Shown piece after piece: positions 49,826 to 61,410 of a DNA stretch of 64,000 nucleotides. The notes under the pieces were generated by a model. It saw nothing but the letters and a program-made list of their open reading frames with translations. It searched no databases and was not told the origin of the DNA. How positions within the stretch are numbered: position 1 is the stretch's first letter; every line of letters starts with the position of its first letter. The stretch comes from Oreohelix idahoensis (Eukaryota; Mollusca; Gastropoda; Stylommatophora; Oreohelicidae). The stretch lies in contig JAMPIV010019874.1 in the NCBI GenBank assembly GCA_024509875.1, positions 415,001-479,000 on the forward strand, written 5' to 3'. The translations under genes and the position numbers were made by a program.

Positions 49826-50086
49826 GTAGTTAGATTATTTTCATTGTATTGGTTTTTCTCATTCTTGATAATGCAAACTAAGAAGTATTGGCCACTGCTT
49901 TGCAAAATTTCTTTAATTGTCAGATCAAGTTGCTATGAATGTGATCTGCTAAGTTCATGCTATTAAAAGTATGATTGTTCACTTGATATAACAGCAAGTA
50001 CTTACTCACCCAAACATCTGACAGCCCCCCAGTTAATACTGTCAAAAATGTGATTTTGTAAGCTAATTTTAGGAAAATATATATTA

Positions 50087-51200
50087 TTCTTAAAGGAAGT
50101 GATTGATATAGTAGTAACAGAAAGTGAAAATAAAGGCCTTAGCCAAAATAGTAAAAAAATTAAAGTAATGGTTATCTCAAAGAAAATAACTTCTCCAGGA
50201 TGCACCATCAAAGTGAATGGAACAGTCTTAAAGCAAGCCAATAGATTAAAATACCTAAGAGTTTAAATAACATCAACAAAAAATGCATCTCAGAGGTCAA
50301 GAGTAGAATAGCCCAGGCAAAAGAATTGTTTGATACGATGAAAAGTAATTTGTGCTACAGCTCTTTCTCAATGGAAGTAAGAACAAGAGTTCTTTAGTTT
50401 TCTTCTTCTTCTTGGATCCTTAGCCCCTGACTGACAAAGCAGTCAGTGGTCATAACACCTAGTGGCGTCTTGTAGGGTAGCAACAAACTGTACCCATTTA
50501 GTTCGGTCGGTGGCCACCCTTCGTGCGGTGCCCCAACTCTGGTTCATGCTTTGCATCTAAGCCTCCACTGCTCTCTACCAGGTTGTCTTTGATCTGCCTC
50601 TCTTTTACCATCTTTCTGGGGTCCACAGAATAGCAGTTCTGGTGATATTGTCAGGGTCCCTTCTGAGGATATGGCCAACCCAGTTCCAGCGACTGCTGCA
50701 ATGATGGTGTGCATGCGTTTTTGGCTGCACCGTGTAAGCAGCTCCTTGTTGGAGATGGTATTCGGACAAAAATTTGAATCTTTAATTTTACATAAAGCCA
50801 ATCTTGACATACAGAAGTGAGTCATGGACAACTAGTAAATGAACAGGAAAAGCATTGGAGGCCACAGAAATATGGTGTGGCAGAAGAATGTTAAGAATGC
50901 CATAGACAGCTAAACAGAGTAATGAGGATGTCTTGAAAAAAAGCCAGTTTGCAGAGGAAGCTTATTACTAACATCACAAGGAAGCAATCTACTTTCTTTT
51001 GATGTGTAATGAGAAGATAAAATCTGGAATACTCTGCAACATAGAGGGCTACAAAGACAGAAGATACTGGAGAGTTTAACATCAAGGCATGGAAAGAAGT
51101 CAACAAAAGCATTGATAACCAGTACTGGAGACAGGAAGTTGTGGAGAGACAAAATCACCTACGCCAGCATTGTACTTGAAGAGGAATGAAAATATATTCT
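50087..51200 (+). pseudogene. LINE-E fragment in ferroportin intron
   Basis: Decayed reverse transcriptase sequence of an RTE-type endonuclease-RT: SENKGLSQNSKKIKVMVIS, then SRIAQAK-like, and after an interruption LTYRSESWTTSK and ALEATEIWCGRRMLRM (50790-50900). It is split by RTE-2 sequence at 50402-50778. Stops are frequent. Confidence 0.7.
50402..50778 (-). mobile_element. RTE-2 fragment in LINE-E
   Basis: It starts with (CTT)n at the low end ((GAA)n tail on the - strand), carries the cctagtggcgt box and the RTE-2 C-terminal coding block, and is 5'-truncated near 50778. The flanks are tctttagtttt (50391-50401) and tctttaatttt (50779-50789), an 11-bp TSD with one mismatch. Confidence 0.85.
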
Positions 51201-51240
51201 TATGTCAAAAAAGTTATTTATCATCTCTGATTATTAAAAT

Positions 51241-51345
51241 GTTGCTGTTATAACAACTCATATCACAACTCATATAAGAACTCATATAACAACTCATATC
51301 ACAACTCATATAACAACTCATATCACAACTCATATCACAACTCAA
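51241..51345 (+). repeat. Short tandem repeat, about 14-15-bp unit
   Basis: Repeats of caactcatatcacaactcat type in the ferroportin intron. Confidence 0.85.
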
Positions 51346-51544
51346 AACATGACTTTTAGAATAGGGCTACTGTAACCTCATCATGCAAAACAATTTGCCA
51401 CAGAAACCACTGCTAACGAGCATGTGAACATTTGGTGCAGGCTTCCTGCAAGAGAACCCGCTGCAGAGGTCTCTCCATGCTCCACAAGGAGCACAAAGGA
51501 GAATGATGATGATGTTGCTATTTAAAAAAAAATCTCTTTGTAAA

Positions 51545-51820
51545 TTTATTGAAGATTGTTAGATATTTTGACTTTTTTGTTTTATTTATTGAAGATTGTT
51601 AGATATTTTGACTTTTTTGTTTTATTTATTGAAGATTGTTAGATATTTTGACTTTTTTGTTTTATTTATTGAAGATTGTTAGATATTTTGACTTTTTTGT
51701 TTTATTTATTGAAGATTGTTAGATATTTTGACTTTTTTGTTTTATTTATTGAAGATTGTTAGATATTTTGACTTTATTGGTTTTGTTTGTTTATTTTTTA
51801 AATTATTGAAGATTGCTAGA
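51545..51820 (+). repeat. Minisatellite, 40-bp unit, six copies plus a degenerate seventh
   Basis: gaagattgttagatattttg recurs at 51551, 51591, 51631, 51671, 51711 and 51751 at exactly 40-bp spacing, with a diverged copy near 51807. It ends about 110 bp before the next ferroportin acceptor. It is T-rich and may influence the branch or polypyrimidine region. Confidence 0.97.
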
Positions 51821-51932
51821 TATTTTGACAATTTTTTTTTAATTATCTATTTCCATCTGACAGAAAAATAAGTATTTTTTAAGTACTTAGATGTTCTTGA
51901 GTCATTACTAATGTTTTTGCATTTCCTTACAG

Positions 51933-52172
51933 CTGCCCAGACTGCACTTGTTCTGCAGAATTTATTTGTGGTAGCCTGCGCTATTGTAGTATATTTGTTT
52001 CTGGATTTCCGGGCAGAAATAGTTTCTTTTGGCAGCTGGACAACATATACAACTTATGCTGTCATCATCACTTTATCAGTGTTGTCAAGGCTGACTAGTA
52101 TAGCCCGTCAGATTGCTGTAGAAAAAGACTGGATTGTTGAAATGTGTGGGAAAGATTATGATATGCTTGCAA
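51933..52172 (+). CDS. SLC40A1: Ferroportin exon (TM3-TM4 region)
   Basis: It encodes AAQTALVLQNLFVVACAIVV, a second hydrophobic segment (YTTYAVIITLSVLSRLTSIA) and IAVEKDWIVEMCGKDYDMLA. It aligns with human residues of about 91-171. The gating Asp157 is conserved as the Asp of KDWIV. The acceptor ttccttacag ends at 51932 and the donor gtgagt starts at 52173. Length 240 bp, phase 1 at both ends. The Ala codon is completed from the last base of the previous exon. Preceding and following introns are about 2.1 kb and 3.6 kb, both filled with repeats. Confidence 0.95.
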
Positions 52173-52649
52173 GTGAGTTTTGTTCAGTGCTTCATTTTAC
52201 ATATTTTACTATGCTAGTTCTTGACAGTCATTTGGCTTTTTTATATTATTGTACAGACATTGGCTTGTTTGCATTAGTTGTAGCCCATGATCAATTTAAG
52301 TGGTTAGCCAGATTAAAATAACTAAGCAGTTAGAATTTTACATTTGTGAGGTATTCTGGAAAAATTTAAGAATTAAAAAAAAAAGTGAGAGCGAGCGAAC
52401 ACCAAACTATACTTTGGTTAAAAATGTATTTTTATAGTTTAGAAACTTCAAATTCTCAACCAATAAATAGAATGGCTACACGTGTAAACATTATTTTAGA
52501 TACATTGAATATGCTGGTAAAAACACTTACCTATTCAGAAACATCAATATGACACTGATTGTCCACTTTTCTCAGAACCTGACATCTCAGAAGGTCTGTA
52601 GCATTCATTTTCTATTTTATTATTTGGCTACCCGAAGAGCAGCAGCTGG

Positions 52650-53175
52650 GGGACTTTTTCGGGGCATAAATGGAGGATTCCTCAGCAAAAGAAAAGTTGG
52701 CAAGAAAACGAAGATGGCTGCATACCGCTTAACCTATGTCCCATTCTTGATATATGGGTGCGAACCATGGGCAATGATTACAACCCACAAAAGTCAGACC
52801 CAAACCTCAGAAATGAGGTATCTGAGAAAGATGGTTGAAGTAGCAAGAAGAGATATGGTCCACAACCAGATGATACATCAAGGCCAAAAAACCCAACCCC
52901 TGCAGACCCAAGTAGAACAGTCCCAACTCAGATGGTTTGGCCATGTCTGCAAAATGGGAGAAGATCAGCTACCATGACACGTATGGGAAACTAAGAGCTA
53001 GGGATCAAAACCTCCTGGACAATCCAGAGTCCCCTGGCAGGACAACATTAGACAGTCTCTGAAGGTCCGAGGACTAGAATGGAACCAGGCCAGGAGGAAG
53101 ACAGCCGATAGAATAGTATGGCACTCTCTCTTCCAAACCTCTACACCCCACGGTAGAAGAGGAACGACTAAGTAA
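52650..53175 (+). pseudogene. RTE-type LINE C-terminus in ferroportin intron
   Basis: The translation shows FLIYGCEPWAMITTHKSQTQ, EMRYLRKMVEVARRD, QLRWFGHVCKMGEDQLP and a C-terminal KTADRIVWHSL block, ending in a (TAAG)n tail (about 53168). It is a 5'-truncated, frameshifted copy on the same strand as the host gene. The DNA from 53176 to 54299 holds no gene I can support. Confidence 0.75.
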
Positions 53176-54299
53176 GTAAATATTTGTTTCCACCATTGCA
53201 ACATTCTTTTAAAGACCTTTGTTGTGATAGCAACACCTCAGTACCTCACAATACTGGCGTGTTAGTGATTTTGACATGATCTTCTTCTATACTATTCAAA
53301 AGCTGGGATGCAGATGAATTCCTCTGCTCTTGCTGAGTTATCTGATAGATCTCTAACCAAGAACCTGAAGCACCTTGTCGCATAGAGATGTATGTGAATG
53401 ATCGATCACTCCAGTTGTCGGAGAGATTTGTATAGTAAAGGAGATGTGTAGAAAGCACATAGACCTTTAGACACTAGTTTTCACAGATGTGAGCTAGTGT
53501 AGAGGGAAAGCGTTAACAGAAGGGCACAGGTTGGTGTCAGTGATTCTCTCACCTTTTAGACTACCAACTCTTGTATTTTTCTGGCGACGACTAACTCTTT
53601 CTTACTCAAATCTTTTTGAAGATGAACTAGTAGTAACAGGTAATACAATGAGGGCTGAGTATGTTTTTCTGAACAGAACATACAATCTACTAAGTCAAAC
53701 TCAGAATGATGGTGAGTTACAGAATGTACATAATTACTTTAATTACAGTGGAAAAAAAAAATCAATGTTGACATTTACTTTGAAAAAAGAAATACTAGGA
53801 AATTTAGAACTGTCAGTGTCTTTGGTTCAGATAAGAATAAGAGGCTCTTTTCCTCACTGACGAAAGTTTATTCCTATGGCTATTTCTTGGAAAAGTGAAT
53901 TCTGACTTTGGTCTGGGTTTTAAGTAGACTTATCTGCTTGGACTTCTCCTGGGCGTCTCAGTAGGTAGGGATTACCAACTGGAGAATTTGATTCAGTGGG
54001 GCTACAGTCCAATAGATGACTAGGCTTTTTGTTAACCTGGTTGTGAAGTTGCGTTATAATGTTCACGTGCTGACGAGGTGTTGACTGCTTAAATGCTGTA
54101 GACTGCTCAGGGTTTCTGACTTGTGATCACCGCTAGAGGGTTTGAGACGTAAGCACTAGTTCTCTCTGTAGCATAGAGCAACTAGGCGGTTTACTCGCAA
54201 CAAGTTACAGCAATCAAAATCCAGAAACTGGCTAGGATTCTGCAACTGCGCGCTCAGGACTTTATCCGCAGCTTAAGAAAATAGATTTTGAGTAGCGTT

Positions 54300-54790
54300 A
54301 CTCTCAAATCACATATACTGTTGATATTAGGTAGCTTGAGGCTTCTATTCTATAAGCGTGTGTTCTCTTCCAACGGTTATCAGCAAGTGATTTTAAAACT
54401 CAGCGTTTGTTCGCATGAAGTTAAGACATTTCTGATTCCCACGCCAAGTTAATTATTTCCCGTCTTTTGCTTAGACACGTAAAAAGATTTATAGTGGTGG
54501 TCTTCAGTTGACCACTGGACACGGAAATATAATACTCTGGGAACCACTGTCGTTTCGACCAAGCGAATAAATCGTATAGACGTCCTTAAAGAAATACTTT
54601 TAAGTGCCTTGTAGAAGAAGATAGCTTTAGGATCGTATGACAGGACTATTAGTGAAGACTTGAAAAACAGCTAAAGAACAGATTGCAGGTGCAAATATTT
54701 CGTAGAGAAAACAGACAAAATGTGAAGGAATAGAAAAGTAAGGAATTTTAACATAATCTAGACGAAACCTTTGAGCACTCTGTGTCACAC
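54300..54790 (-). repeat. Dispersed repeat, inverted copy of 4107-5700
   Basis: Continuous reverse-complement match to the two blocks of the left-hand copy. In addition 54752-54787 (tctagacgaaacc) mirrors the LINE start at 2912-2953 (ggtttcgtctaga). It lies in the ferroportin intron. The following stretch 54791-55349 has no recognised gene. Confidence 0.6.
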
Positions 54791-55349
54791 CTCCACTTGG
54801 TGCATCCTGGATACAGGCAAACTTTGAGTTGCCTGGCTAACACTTCAGGGATCAACTGGCCACAGTATAGTGGCCCAACATCACAATCCCCCTGTGGTAA
54901 AACATGTTGAGAACCCATCATAGCACAGTAAACTAGGGGTAGTCACTTGAACTGTAGATTTAACTCCAGCTGTTACCTGGTTGGCTGCATGCAGGAGGAT
55001 CTCACAATGTACTAATATATGGCAGGTAAGAGGAGCTGGTTCTCTGCAGATCGAGATGATTCTTAGGGAGAGCCCAGAACCAGAGCACAGTAATTTAGCC
55101 CTGCAATTTTGGTGAGCCTATATGGATGATGGAATGCACAGTATACCACACCCCTCCCCCTTCCAGCTTGAAACCAGATGTGAGGATCCTTAAAATGTAT
55201 GCCAGGCCAGAATGGAATACCCAGGAAAGAAACTGGAGCTCAGAACTCCAACTCAACAAGTTTTTGGAATGACAGAAAAGACACAGGTAAATCCTAGACC
55301 TACAGTGTAGATAATGCCAAGGAATTTTCCACCTTTCCTTGGCTGCAAA

Positions 55350-55556
55350 ACCAACGGGCTGATCACCCGTTTGCCAGTCACTTTGATTACGGAAACAACA
55401 GCGAACGGATTGATTTGTCATTGCCCTAAAGACGCCATTAGGCGTGATGGGAACAACGGCAGAGAAAATCTATTCGCTGTTGCCCTTAAGACGCCACTAG
55501 GCGTAATGGCCACTGACTGCTTTGCCGGTCGTTGGCTAAGGACGGAAGAAGAAGAA
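55350..55556 (+). mobile_element. Composite RTE-derived short element, copy 2
   Basis: It matches the 3' two thirds of 43391-43737 in opposite orientation: gggctgatcacccg, gattacggaaacaaca, two palindromic boxes (acgccattaggcgt at 55432 and acgccactaggcgt at 55491) and a (GAA)n tail. It lies in the ferroportin intron about 170 bp before the next exon. Confidence 0.8.
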
Positions 55557-55727
55557 GTTGGCTGCAAAAGAGCTACAAGTTCAGCATCCCTAGTTTAACA
55601 ACTACAACATCCATTATGAGCTGCAGATAGTTTCACAAAATTCACAGAAAGATGCCACTGTCTTTGTTTTTCATTGTGTTTTATTTTGTTCTAAAGTTTT
55701 GTATTTGTCTTTCTGTCCTCTGATTAG

Positions 55728-55943
55728 CAATGACTGCTTCATTACGGCGTATTGATCTCGCCACTCAGATACTGGCCCCTATAGCCACAGGTTTGATCAT
55801 GACATTTGCTGGGGTTAAGTTTGGTGCACTCTTTATTGGAGGATGGAATCTCTGTTCAGTAGTTATAGAGTATTATTTTCTTTGGAAAGTTTACAACACT
55901 GTTCCTGCATTAAAGAAAAAGAAAGACCTCAAGAAATCTCAAG
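55728..55943 (+). CDS. SLC40A1: Ferroportin exon (TM5-TM6 region)
   Basis: It encodes MTASLRRIDLATQILAPIAT, then GLIMTFAGVKFGALFIGGWN and YYFLWKVYNTVPALKKKK. It aligns with human residues of about 172-245. The ion-binding and gating Asp181 is conserved in RRID; the position of human Asn174 is Thr. The acceptor ctgattag ends at 55727 and the donor gttagt starts at 55944. Length 216 bp, phase 1 at both ends, in frame with the previous exon. The large loop and second six-helix half of the transporter are not found downstream, so the next intron exceeds 8 kb. Confidence 0.95.
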
Positions 55944-56039
55944 GTTAGTATATTGTCTTGCTTTGGCAATTTTAATTTTGTACATTTTTCCATTATTTGT
56001 GTGTTAGTAAAATGATGCAACTGTCTGTGTTATGTTCAG

Positions 56040-56975
56040 TAATTATATGTTTAAGGCATCTCCTGCATGCGAACGTAGCTGACATCAAAGGAGCAAGAAT
56101 AAAGAGGGGGATGTCATGGATGGCGCAGGCGGAGGCAACTATTAGACAGGTGAATGTATTCAAGGGAAAAGAGTACAGTAAGTCAGGTGAGAACTGAATG
56201 AACTACCAGCAAGTTATCATCAGCCTTGGTAGAGAATGCAGAACTTGGGCCAATGGGAGGGCAGAGCTGGAAATTGATCAGCTTATAAATTATCACGCTT
56301 GGGATGATGATGCTGTTGTGTACACTGGTGGGTCTGTAATCTATAGTGAGAAATCTGGATGGTGTTTCTCTGCTAGAGTAAAGGGCAGAATCGTCACTGA
56401 ACATAGCGGGGCTTACATGATAACAACCTAAAGCATGAGAATGGAGGTAGAGGTAGCTACTACAGCCTCAAGGTGGTTGTCTGAAACTTCATTAACCAGG
56501 GCAGTTATTGTATCAGACTCACAATCCATGCTTCAGAAGGTCCAAAGTGGATGGCTCCGGCATGAATGGAAAACCTCCATAGAAGCCTCGAAAATTCAGG
56601 AACTGGTGTGGATCTACTGTCCTGGTCATGCACAGGTACATGGCAATGAAAGAGCTGACAGACTAGCTTCAAGAGCACCCTTAGAAGATGCACTGGATAT
56701 GGATAAGGGAGAGATAGTGAGGGCAATTAACTATTGCCTATTAGAGAATGACTCTGCAATCAATGAATCAAGGCTGATTGCTGGAATTTGGCATCAGACG
56801 TAAGACCAACAGAGATGTATGTATGAGAGGAAGCATCCAGCATGTATACAACCAGCCCACAAGAGTAGCAATTAGTATTCATACCCTTCAACATTTGCTA
56901 AAGGAGACAGAGCACCTATGGGTGTGCCCGAAGTGCAATGACGTCAATTCTGACCAACAACAACAATAACAATAA
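56040..56975 (+). pseudogene. LINE-F RNase H domain remnant
   Basis: The translation has AWDDDAVVYTGGSVIYSEKS, SMRMEVEVATTASRWL, AVIVSDSQSMLQKVQSGW, LVWIYCPGHAQVHGNERADR and a C-terminal HLLKETEHLWVCPKCNDV zinc knuckle. This is the RNase H and tail of a LINE. The first catalytic residue of RNase H (the Asp of the usual YTDGS) is Gly here. Stops at about 56195 and 56430 and a deletion near 56800 break it. It ends in a CAA-rich tail (about 56950). Confidence 0.85.
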
Positions 56976-57650
56976 TGTTTAAGGAAATGCGTTTCATTTG
57001 CACTTTATGTCGTAAATATGAAGCTTTTGTTCTGTGGTGGGACACTATAAATTATACCTTGTTTGTCTGCTCATTCAATCAAGGAAAATATTAAGTAATA
57101 TCTATGTGCAAACTATATTTCTCTTGATATTTAAAAAAAGGCATCAATAGTGGATTGATTTTTCAAGTATCATTATTTGATAAAATAAAATGGTCATGGC
57201 TTAAAGCATTTCATACATTTGTGTTAAAGATTTCATTTACACTTCTGTTTTAAAAACCTCTAGTCTTCAAGGAGCAATTAAAAAGGAAAAAACAAAAACA
57301 ATAATTTGATCAGGATATTTAGCCAGTGTGTCATATTATTGCTTCATATAGTGAAATATGCAAGTTTTTTTATTTCTTTGTTTAGTTAGAGCACACATAT
57401 CATTCTGTCTTTTCATTTATATTTCAGTTTTGGAACGTTGTTTCAAATTATAGTGAAAAATTACTTAGTGAGGTTTCTAGGGGACTTTGTGGATAGACAG
57501 AAAGAATAGGACTACTGAGTACCATGTGTGGCATAAGAAGCAACTAAGAAGTTAGGCATTGGATGAGCAACCTCATCATATAATACAAATTGCTACCAGA
57601 AACCACTATTATAAGAGCACATTGAGTGCTACGTTGCAGGTAACCAGGGG
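56976..57650. other. Unassigned DNA with a G-run
   Basis: No gene seen. A run of 13 or so G at about 57648-57660 lies at the edge of the next element. The stretch 57570-57605 resembles 51370-51410 (caaattgctaccagaaacca), a probable LINE 3' UTR piece. Confidence 0.4.
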
Positions 57651-57660
57651 GGGGGGGGGG

Positions 57661-58142
57661 CACGCTAACTTTAGTGGTGGCCTACACTCCTTAAACAGTC
57701 CAAGAGGAATAAGATGGACTACATTTTCTACATTAGAAGATCTGGAATATGCAGATGACGTTGCACTACTAGCACATTCACATCAACACATCCAGGAAAA
57801 AACGGACAGACTTAATAAGTTTAGCCAGCAGGTGGGCTTGAACATCAATTTAAGGAAGTCAGAGGCAACCCTGAGCCCATATCAGTAAGGAATCAGCAAC
57901 TGGTACAGACAGACACCGTCACATACCTAAGATGCATAGTAACACCAGACGGCGGGGCAGGCAAAGACATCAACATCAGAATGAATAAGGCAAGAACAGC
58001 CTTTTTTTTAGCCTAAACAACATCTGGAAGTCCTCCCAGTACAGCACAAGCACAAAATTAAGATTATATCAGAGCTGTGTGCTTTCTGTGCTTCTCTATG
58101 GTGCAGAATGCTGGAGAGTTACAGAGAAGGAAATGTCGAAAT
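57661..58142 (+). pseudogene. RTE-2 reverse transcriptase fragment, target of gypsy insertion
   Basis: The translation shows LEYADDVALLAHSHQHIQEK, RLNKFSQQVGLNINLRKSE, then (frameshifted) NNIWKSSQYSTS, and AECWRVTEKEMSKL. Similarity to the copy at 42003-42676 ends at 58142, exactly where the LTR begins, so the LTR element inserted here. Confidence 0.85.
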
Positions 58143-58899
58143 TGTCGGCTGGTTTATACTGGCTCTTCTATTTACGTTTACATATAATTATCCATTGTCT
58201 TTTCTCAGTAAATTATGAGATCGTGCTCTTGATGGTGAAGTACGCGAAGGTGGGATATAATATTGACAACTTCATCATACAGTCAAATTCTGACGTTATA
58301 GATTTGATAAGTCCTTTCTCGAGTCCACAAACATTTATTATATCGATTCCATACAAGAACAGTTTACACATGGTCATCATGAAGAATTATAAATAATAAG
58401 TTGCAGTTCATACTTCAAATATTATTCCTTTACAAATCAGTCCTTTGTCTCCTAGCTTGAAAACATAGTAGTCAGAACCGCATAACTGTATGCACGCGTG
58501 GTTGGAAAATCCAATACACCGACAGTGAGATTATGCGTCTGGCATTAGAATAACTAAGGCGGACTATATATTCACGTTGACAAGGTTTAGTCAATTACTA
58601 ACCTGTACCTTCATCTTTCTTCGTTATCACATTGGACTGACCCATGTCCATTATTTAATGTACTATAATTGTGCGGCAATATAAGCCCGGCAATAAAACA
58701 TTCCAAGGACACGTCTTATCGGTTCGACGGTCGTCTAGAAAAGGGTCTCGTCTCTTGGTCACCGTGCGTGACAACTAACGCTGAAACGTCACAGCGTTCA
58801 CTAGACCAATAATACTTTTACATTACATTACACGTTGTAACCCCTAAAATCAGATGCTGTTAACCTCTAGCAGACCATGCCAATAAATCTGCCGTAACA
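58143..58899 (-). repeat. 3' LTR of the gypsy-class element
   Basis: Inferred limits: tgtcggctgg at the low end and gccgtaaca at the high end, i.e. TGTTACGGC...CCGACA on its own strand. The low limit coincides with loss of RTE-2 similarity. The high limit abuts a polypurine tract. The second LTR is not in the window, so the length (757 bp) is provisional. Confidence 0.7.
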
Positions 58900-58913
58900 A
58901 TTCCCTGTCCACT
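58900..58913 (-). other. Polypurine tract
   Basis: On the - strand AGTGGACAGGGAAT lies directly before the LTR start, the normal place for plus-strand priming. Confidence 0.6.
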
Positions 58914-58941
58914 GGGGGAAAAAAAAAAAAATCTATCTAAT

Positions 58942-58978
<37 letters not shown>

Positions 58979-60059
58979 CAAAAACCTATCTGAATGAATA
59001 CCAAAAAAAAAAAAAAATTTAACAATATCGAAAAATTTAACCAACAATGCGGCATATGGACTACGATGTTCTGTCTAGAACAGTGTCGTGGTCATGTCGA
59101 CTCAGTAACAGTCATCTAATATATTAATAATCATATTATACATAAGTGTTATACATAAATGACTAATGTTGATATCTATTAAATAATTAAATTAAAATAT
59201 GTCGCAATGAACTGTCATGTCAGACTAATTTAACGAGTTAAAATTTAATTAATTAATTATATTGAGTGTGTAATCAAAATAAAGTTATTGCAAATCTAAT
59301 GTGAGAGAACTGAAGGGATATGTTAAGTAGAAAAAAATAAATAAATGAAAAATAAAGTAGCGAAAGACAGTAATGTATAAATTTAACTTAATTATGTGTG
59401 TTGGAAATTAAATAAGTGTAGTATTAAGTTGTTAAAACCTATCTAACTAATTTAAACAATAATATAGTATGTAATGTATCAACCTAATTAATAAACATAA
59501 TAGTTACATACAATAACATTATCTAAGAATCATGTGAGATCTTATTTTTTTTCTTCTTTCAAAATTTTTTTTCATCTTCAAATTTCATTTCATTTTTTTC
59601 ATATTTATCTCACCTTTTTATTTTATTTTCCATTATTTTAACGTAATTAACTAAAATTAATGAAAGTTGGATATGATGATCCATACGTAGGCTTGATCAT
59701 TGTGAATTCCGATTAACAAACAAATATTTAAATGTTTCAGTTCATGAGAATCGAAGCTATTGACAATTGTTCATGTCGCATACTGAGTTACTTTGATAGT
59801 GTTTTCTATTATTTTCACTTGATGCAAGGAAATGTGTCCAATAGTTTTGTCATAAATGAAATTCACACAAAGTTCTGGTGTAAATACGACCATAGTGTCA
59901 TTTGATTTAGTTCATTTCGTTTTCGCAATCGTCTGTACAAGTTATTTAGTTGAATTGTAAGCAAAGGTTTATCTCCATGTTAAGAATTTCGCGATAGGAT
60001 TCATTCTTCTGTGACACGTAATTTCGGTTGACGTATTAGAAAAGTGTCAGTGTTGATTG
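58914..60059. other. Untranslated region of the gypsy-class element
   Basis: Very AT-rich, with a T-run of about 37 at 58943-58979 and A-runs on either side. No ORF of note, so no env-like gene is present. Confidence 0.6.
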
Positions 60060-61388
60060 CTATACATCCAAAGGATTTCTAGATAGTGCGTCTGCGACGA
60101 TATTGTCTGTCCCATAGATGTACTCAATCGTAAAGTTGAATGGTTGAAGGAGAATAGAGTATCTGGTGAGCTTTGGACTTTTATGATTCGCCCGTCGTAG
60201 TGATGCTACGGCCCTTTGATCAGTTTGTACTACGAAAGGGGCTCCCAGTAGAAATTTCTCAAGTTTGGTTATCGCCCACACGACGGCTAAAAGTTCGCGG
60301 TCAACGGTAGAGTATTTCACTTCTGGTGGTTTCAGTTTTCGTGACACGTACAAGTTTGGATGGAGGATGTCGTCATGGTATTGGAGCAAACATGCGCCAA
60401 TTCCGTAGTTACTCGCATCTGTGCGGAGAATAAACTTTTTGGAAGCATCAACAAGTCTCAAAATAGGTGGGTTTGAAAAGATATTAATAATATTAAGGTA
60501 TACATTATTACACTCATTAGTCCATGTCACCTTCACTGGCATGTCCTTCCTCAGTAATGAGGACAATACAGCCGTGATGGATGACAGGTTAGGTACGAAT
60601 CTACTGTAATATTGGACTAGACCTAACAAGCTTCTAACCTGTTTCTTCGTTTGAGGAACGGAAATGTTTAAAATTTTTGAAACTGTACTGGGTAGTGTTC
60701 GGATATATCCTGCTCCAATAATGTGACCCAAAAAAGTTATTTCGTGAAACGCTACTTGTAATTTTGTGGGTTTAGCAGTTAAATTGTTATTTCTTAATGT
60801 ATCCAAAACGTATTCGAGACCCAAAACATGTTCCTCAAAAGATGAACTAAATAAGCATATGTCATCTATGTATGTAATAATGTCTGGTCTACCTGAAAAA
60901 ATGTGTCGCATCATGCGAACAAAGGTAGCTGGAGCGTTAACAAGCCCAAAAGGCATCACATTCCACTGGTATAGACCTAGCGGAGTTGAAAACGCTGTGT
61001 AGTATTTAGCTTTTTCGGTTAGTGGTATCTGCCAATAACCTTTAGTTAAGTCTATCTTAGTGAATATAGTTGCTGTCGATAGACGTGGCAGTAAGTCATC
61101 GAGAAGTGGATGTGGTTCGCTATCAACTATCGTTTGTGCATTTAATTTTCTATAGTCGACGCATAGTCTAATGTTATTGTCCTTCTTTCGGACAATAACT
61201 AATGGAGAAGAAAATGGGGAATTACTAGTTTCGATAATTCCTAAAGATAACATCTGTTCAAGTTCCTTAGTAGTTTTAGTAAGAAAGTGTAGAGGAACAG
61301 AATATGGATGTACCCGAATTGGAGTATCATCATTAAGAGTGATGTCATGATTAATGACTGATGTGCGACCTGGAATGTCGGTTAACAC
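60060..61388 (-). pseudogene. gypsy-class reverse transcriptase and RNase H
   Basis: A single open stretch of 442 codons to a stop at 60060. The RT fingers include LCVDYRKLN (about residues 75-83), the catalytic KIDLTKGYWQIPL block, VMPFGLVNAPATF, and the YIDD box (173-176). The connection has FLGHIIG and VRSLLGLVQYYSRF. RNase H follows with LRTDASNYGIGACL, YSTVDRELLAVVWA and a C-terminal YIYGTDNIVADALSR. The Met at 61388 is not the natural start: upstream similarity continues into the integrase ORF but is out of frame because of a 7-bp duplication at 61413-61426. This part copies the genomic RNA into DNA. All visible catalytic residues are present. Confidence 0.95.
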
Positions 61389-61410
61389 ATCTTGATAGGA
61401 TTGTAGAAGT

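Noticed and set aside
51545..51820. A CRISPR-like array (regular 40-bp spacing)
   Set aside because: Head-to-tail identical units without spacers.
53246..53458. - strand ORF of 70 codons in the ferroportin intron
   Set aside because: No recognisable motif or homologous copy in the window; too short to support.
58900..60059. An env gene in the gypsy-class element
   Set aside because: No ORF of useful length, signal peptide or membrane segment is found between RNase H and the LTR.
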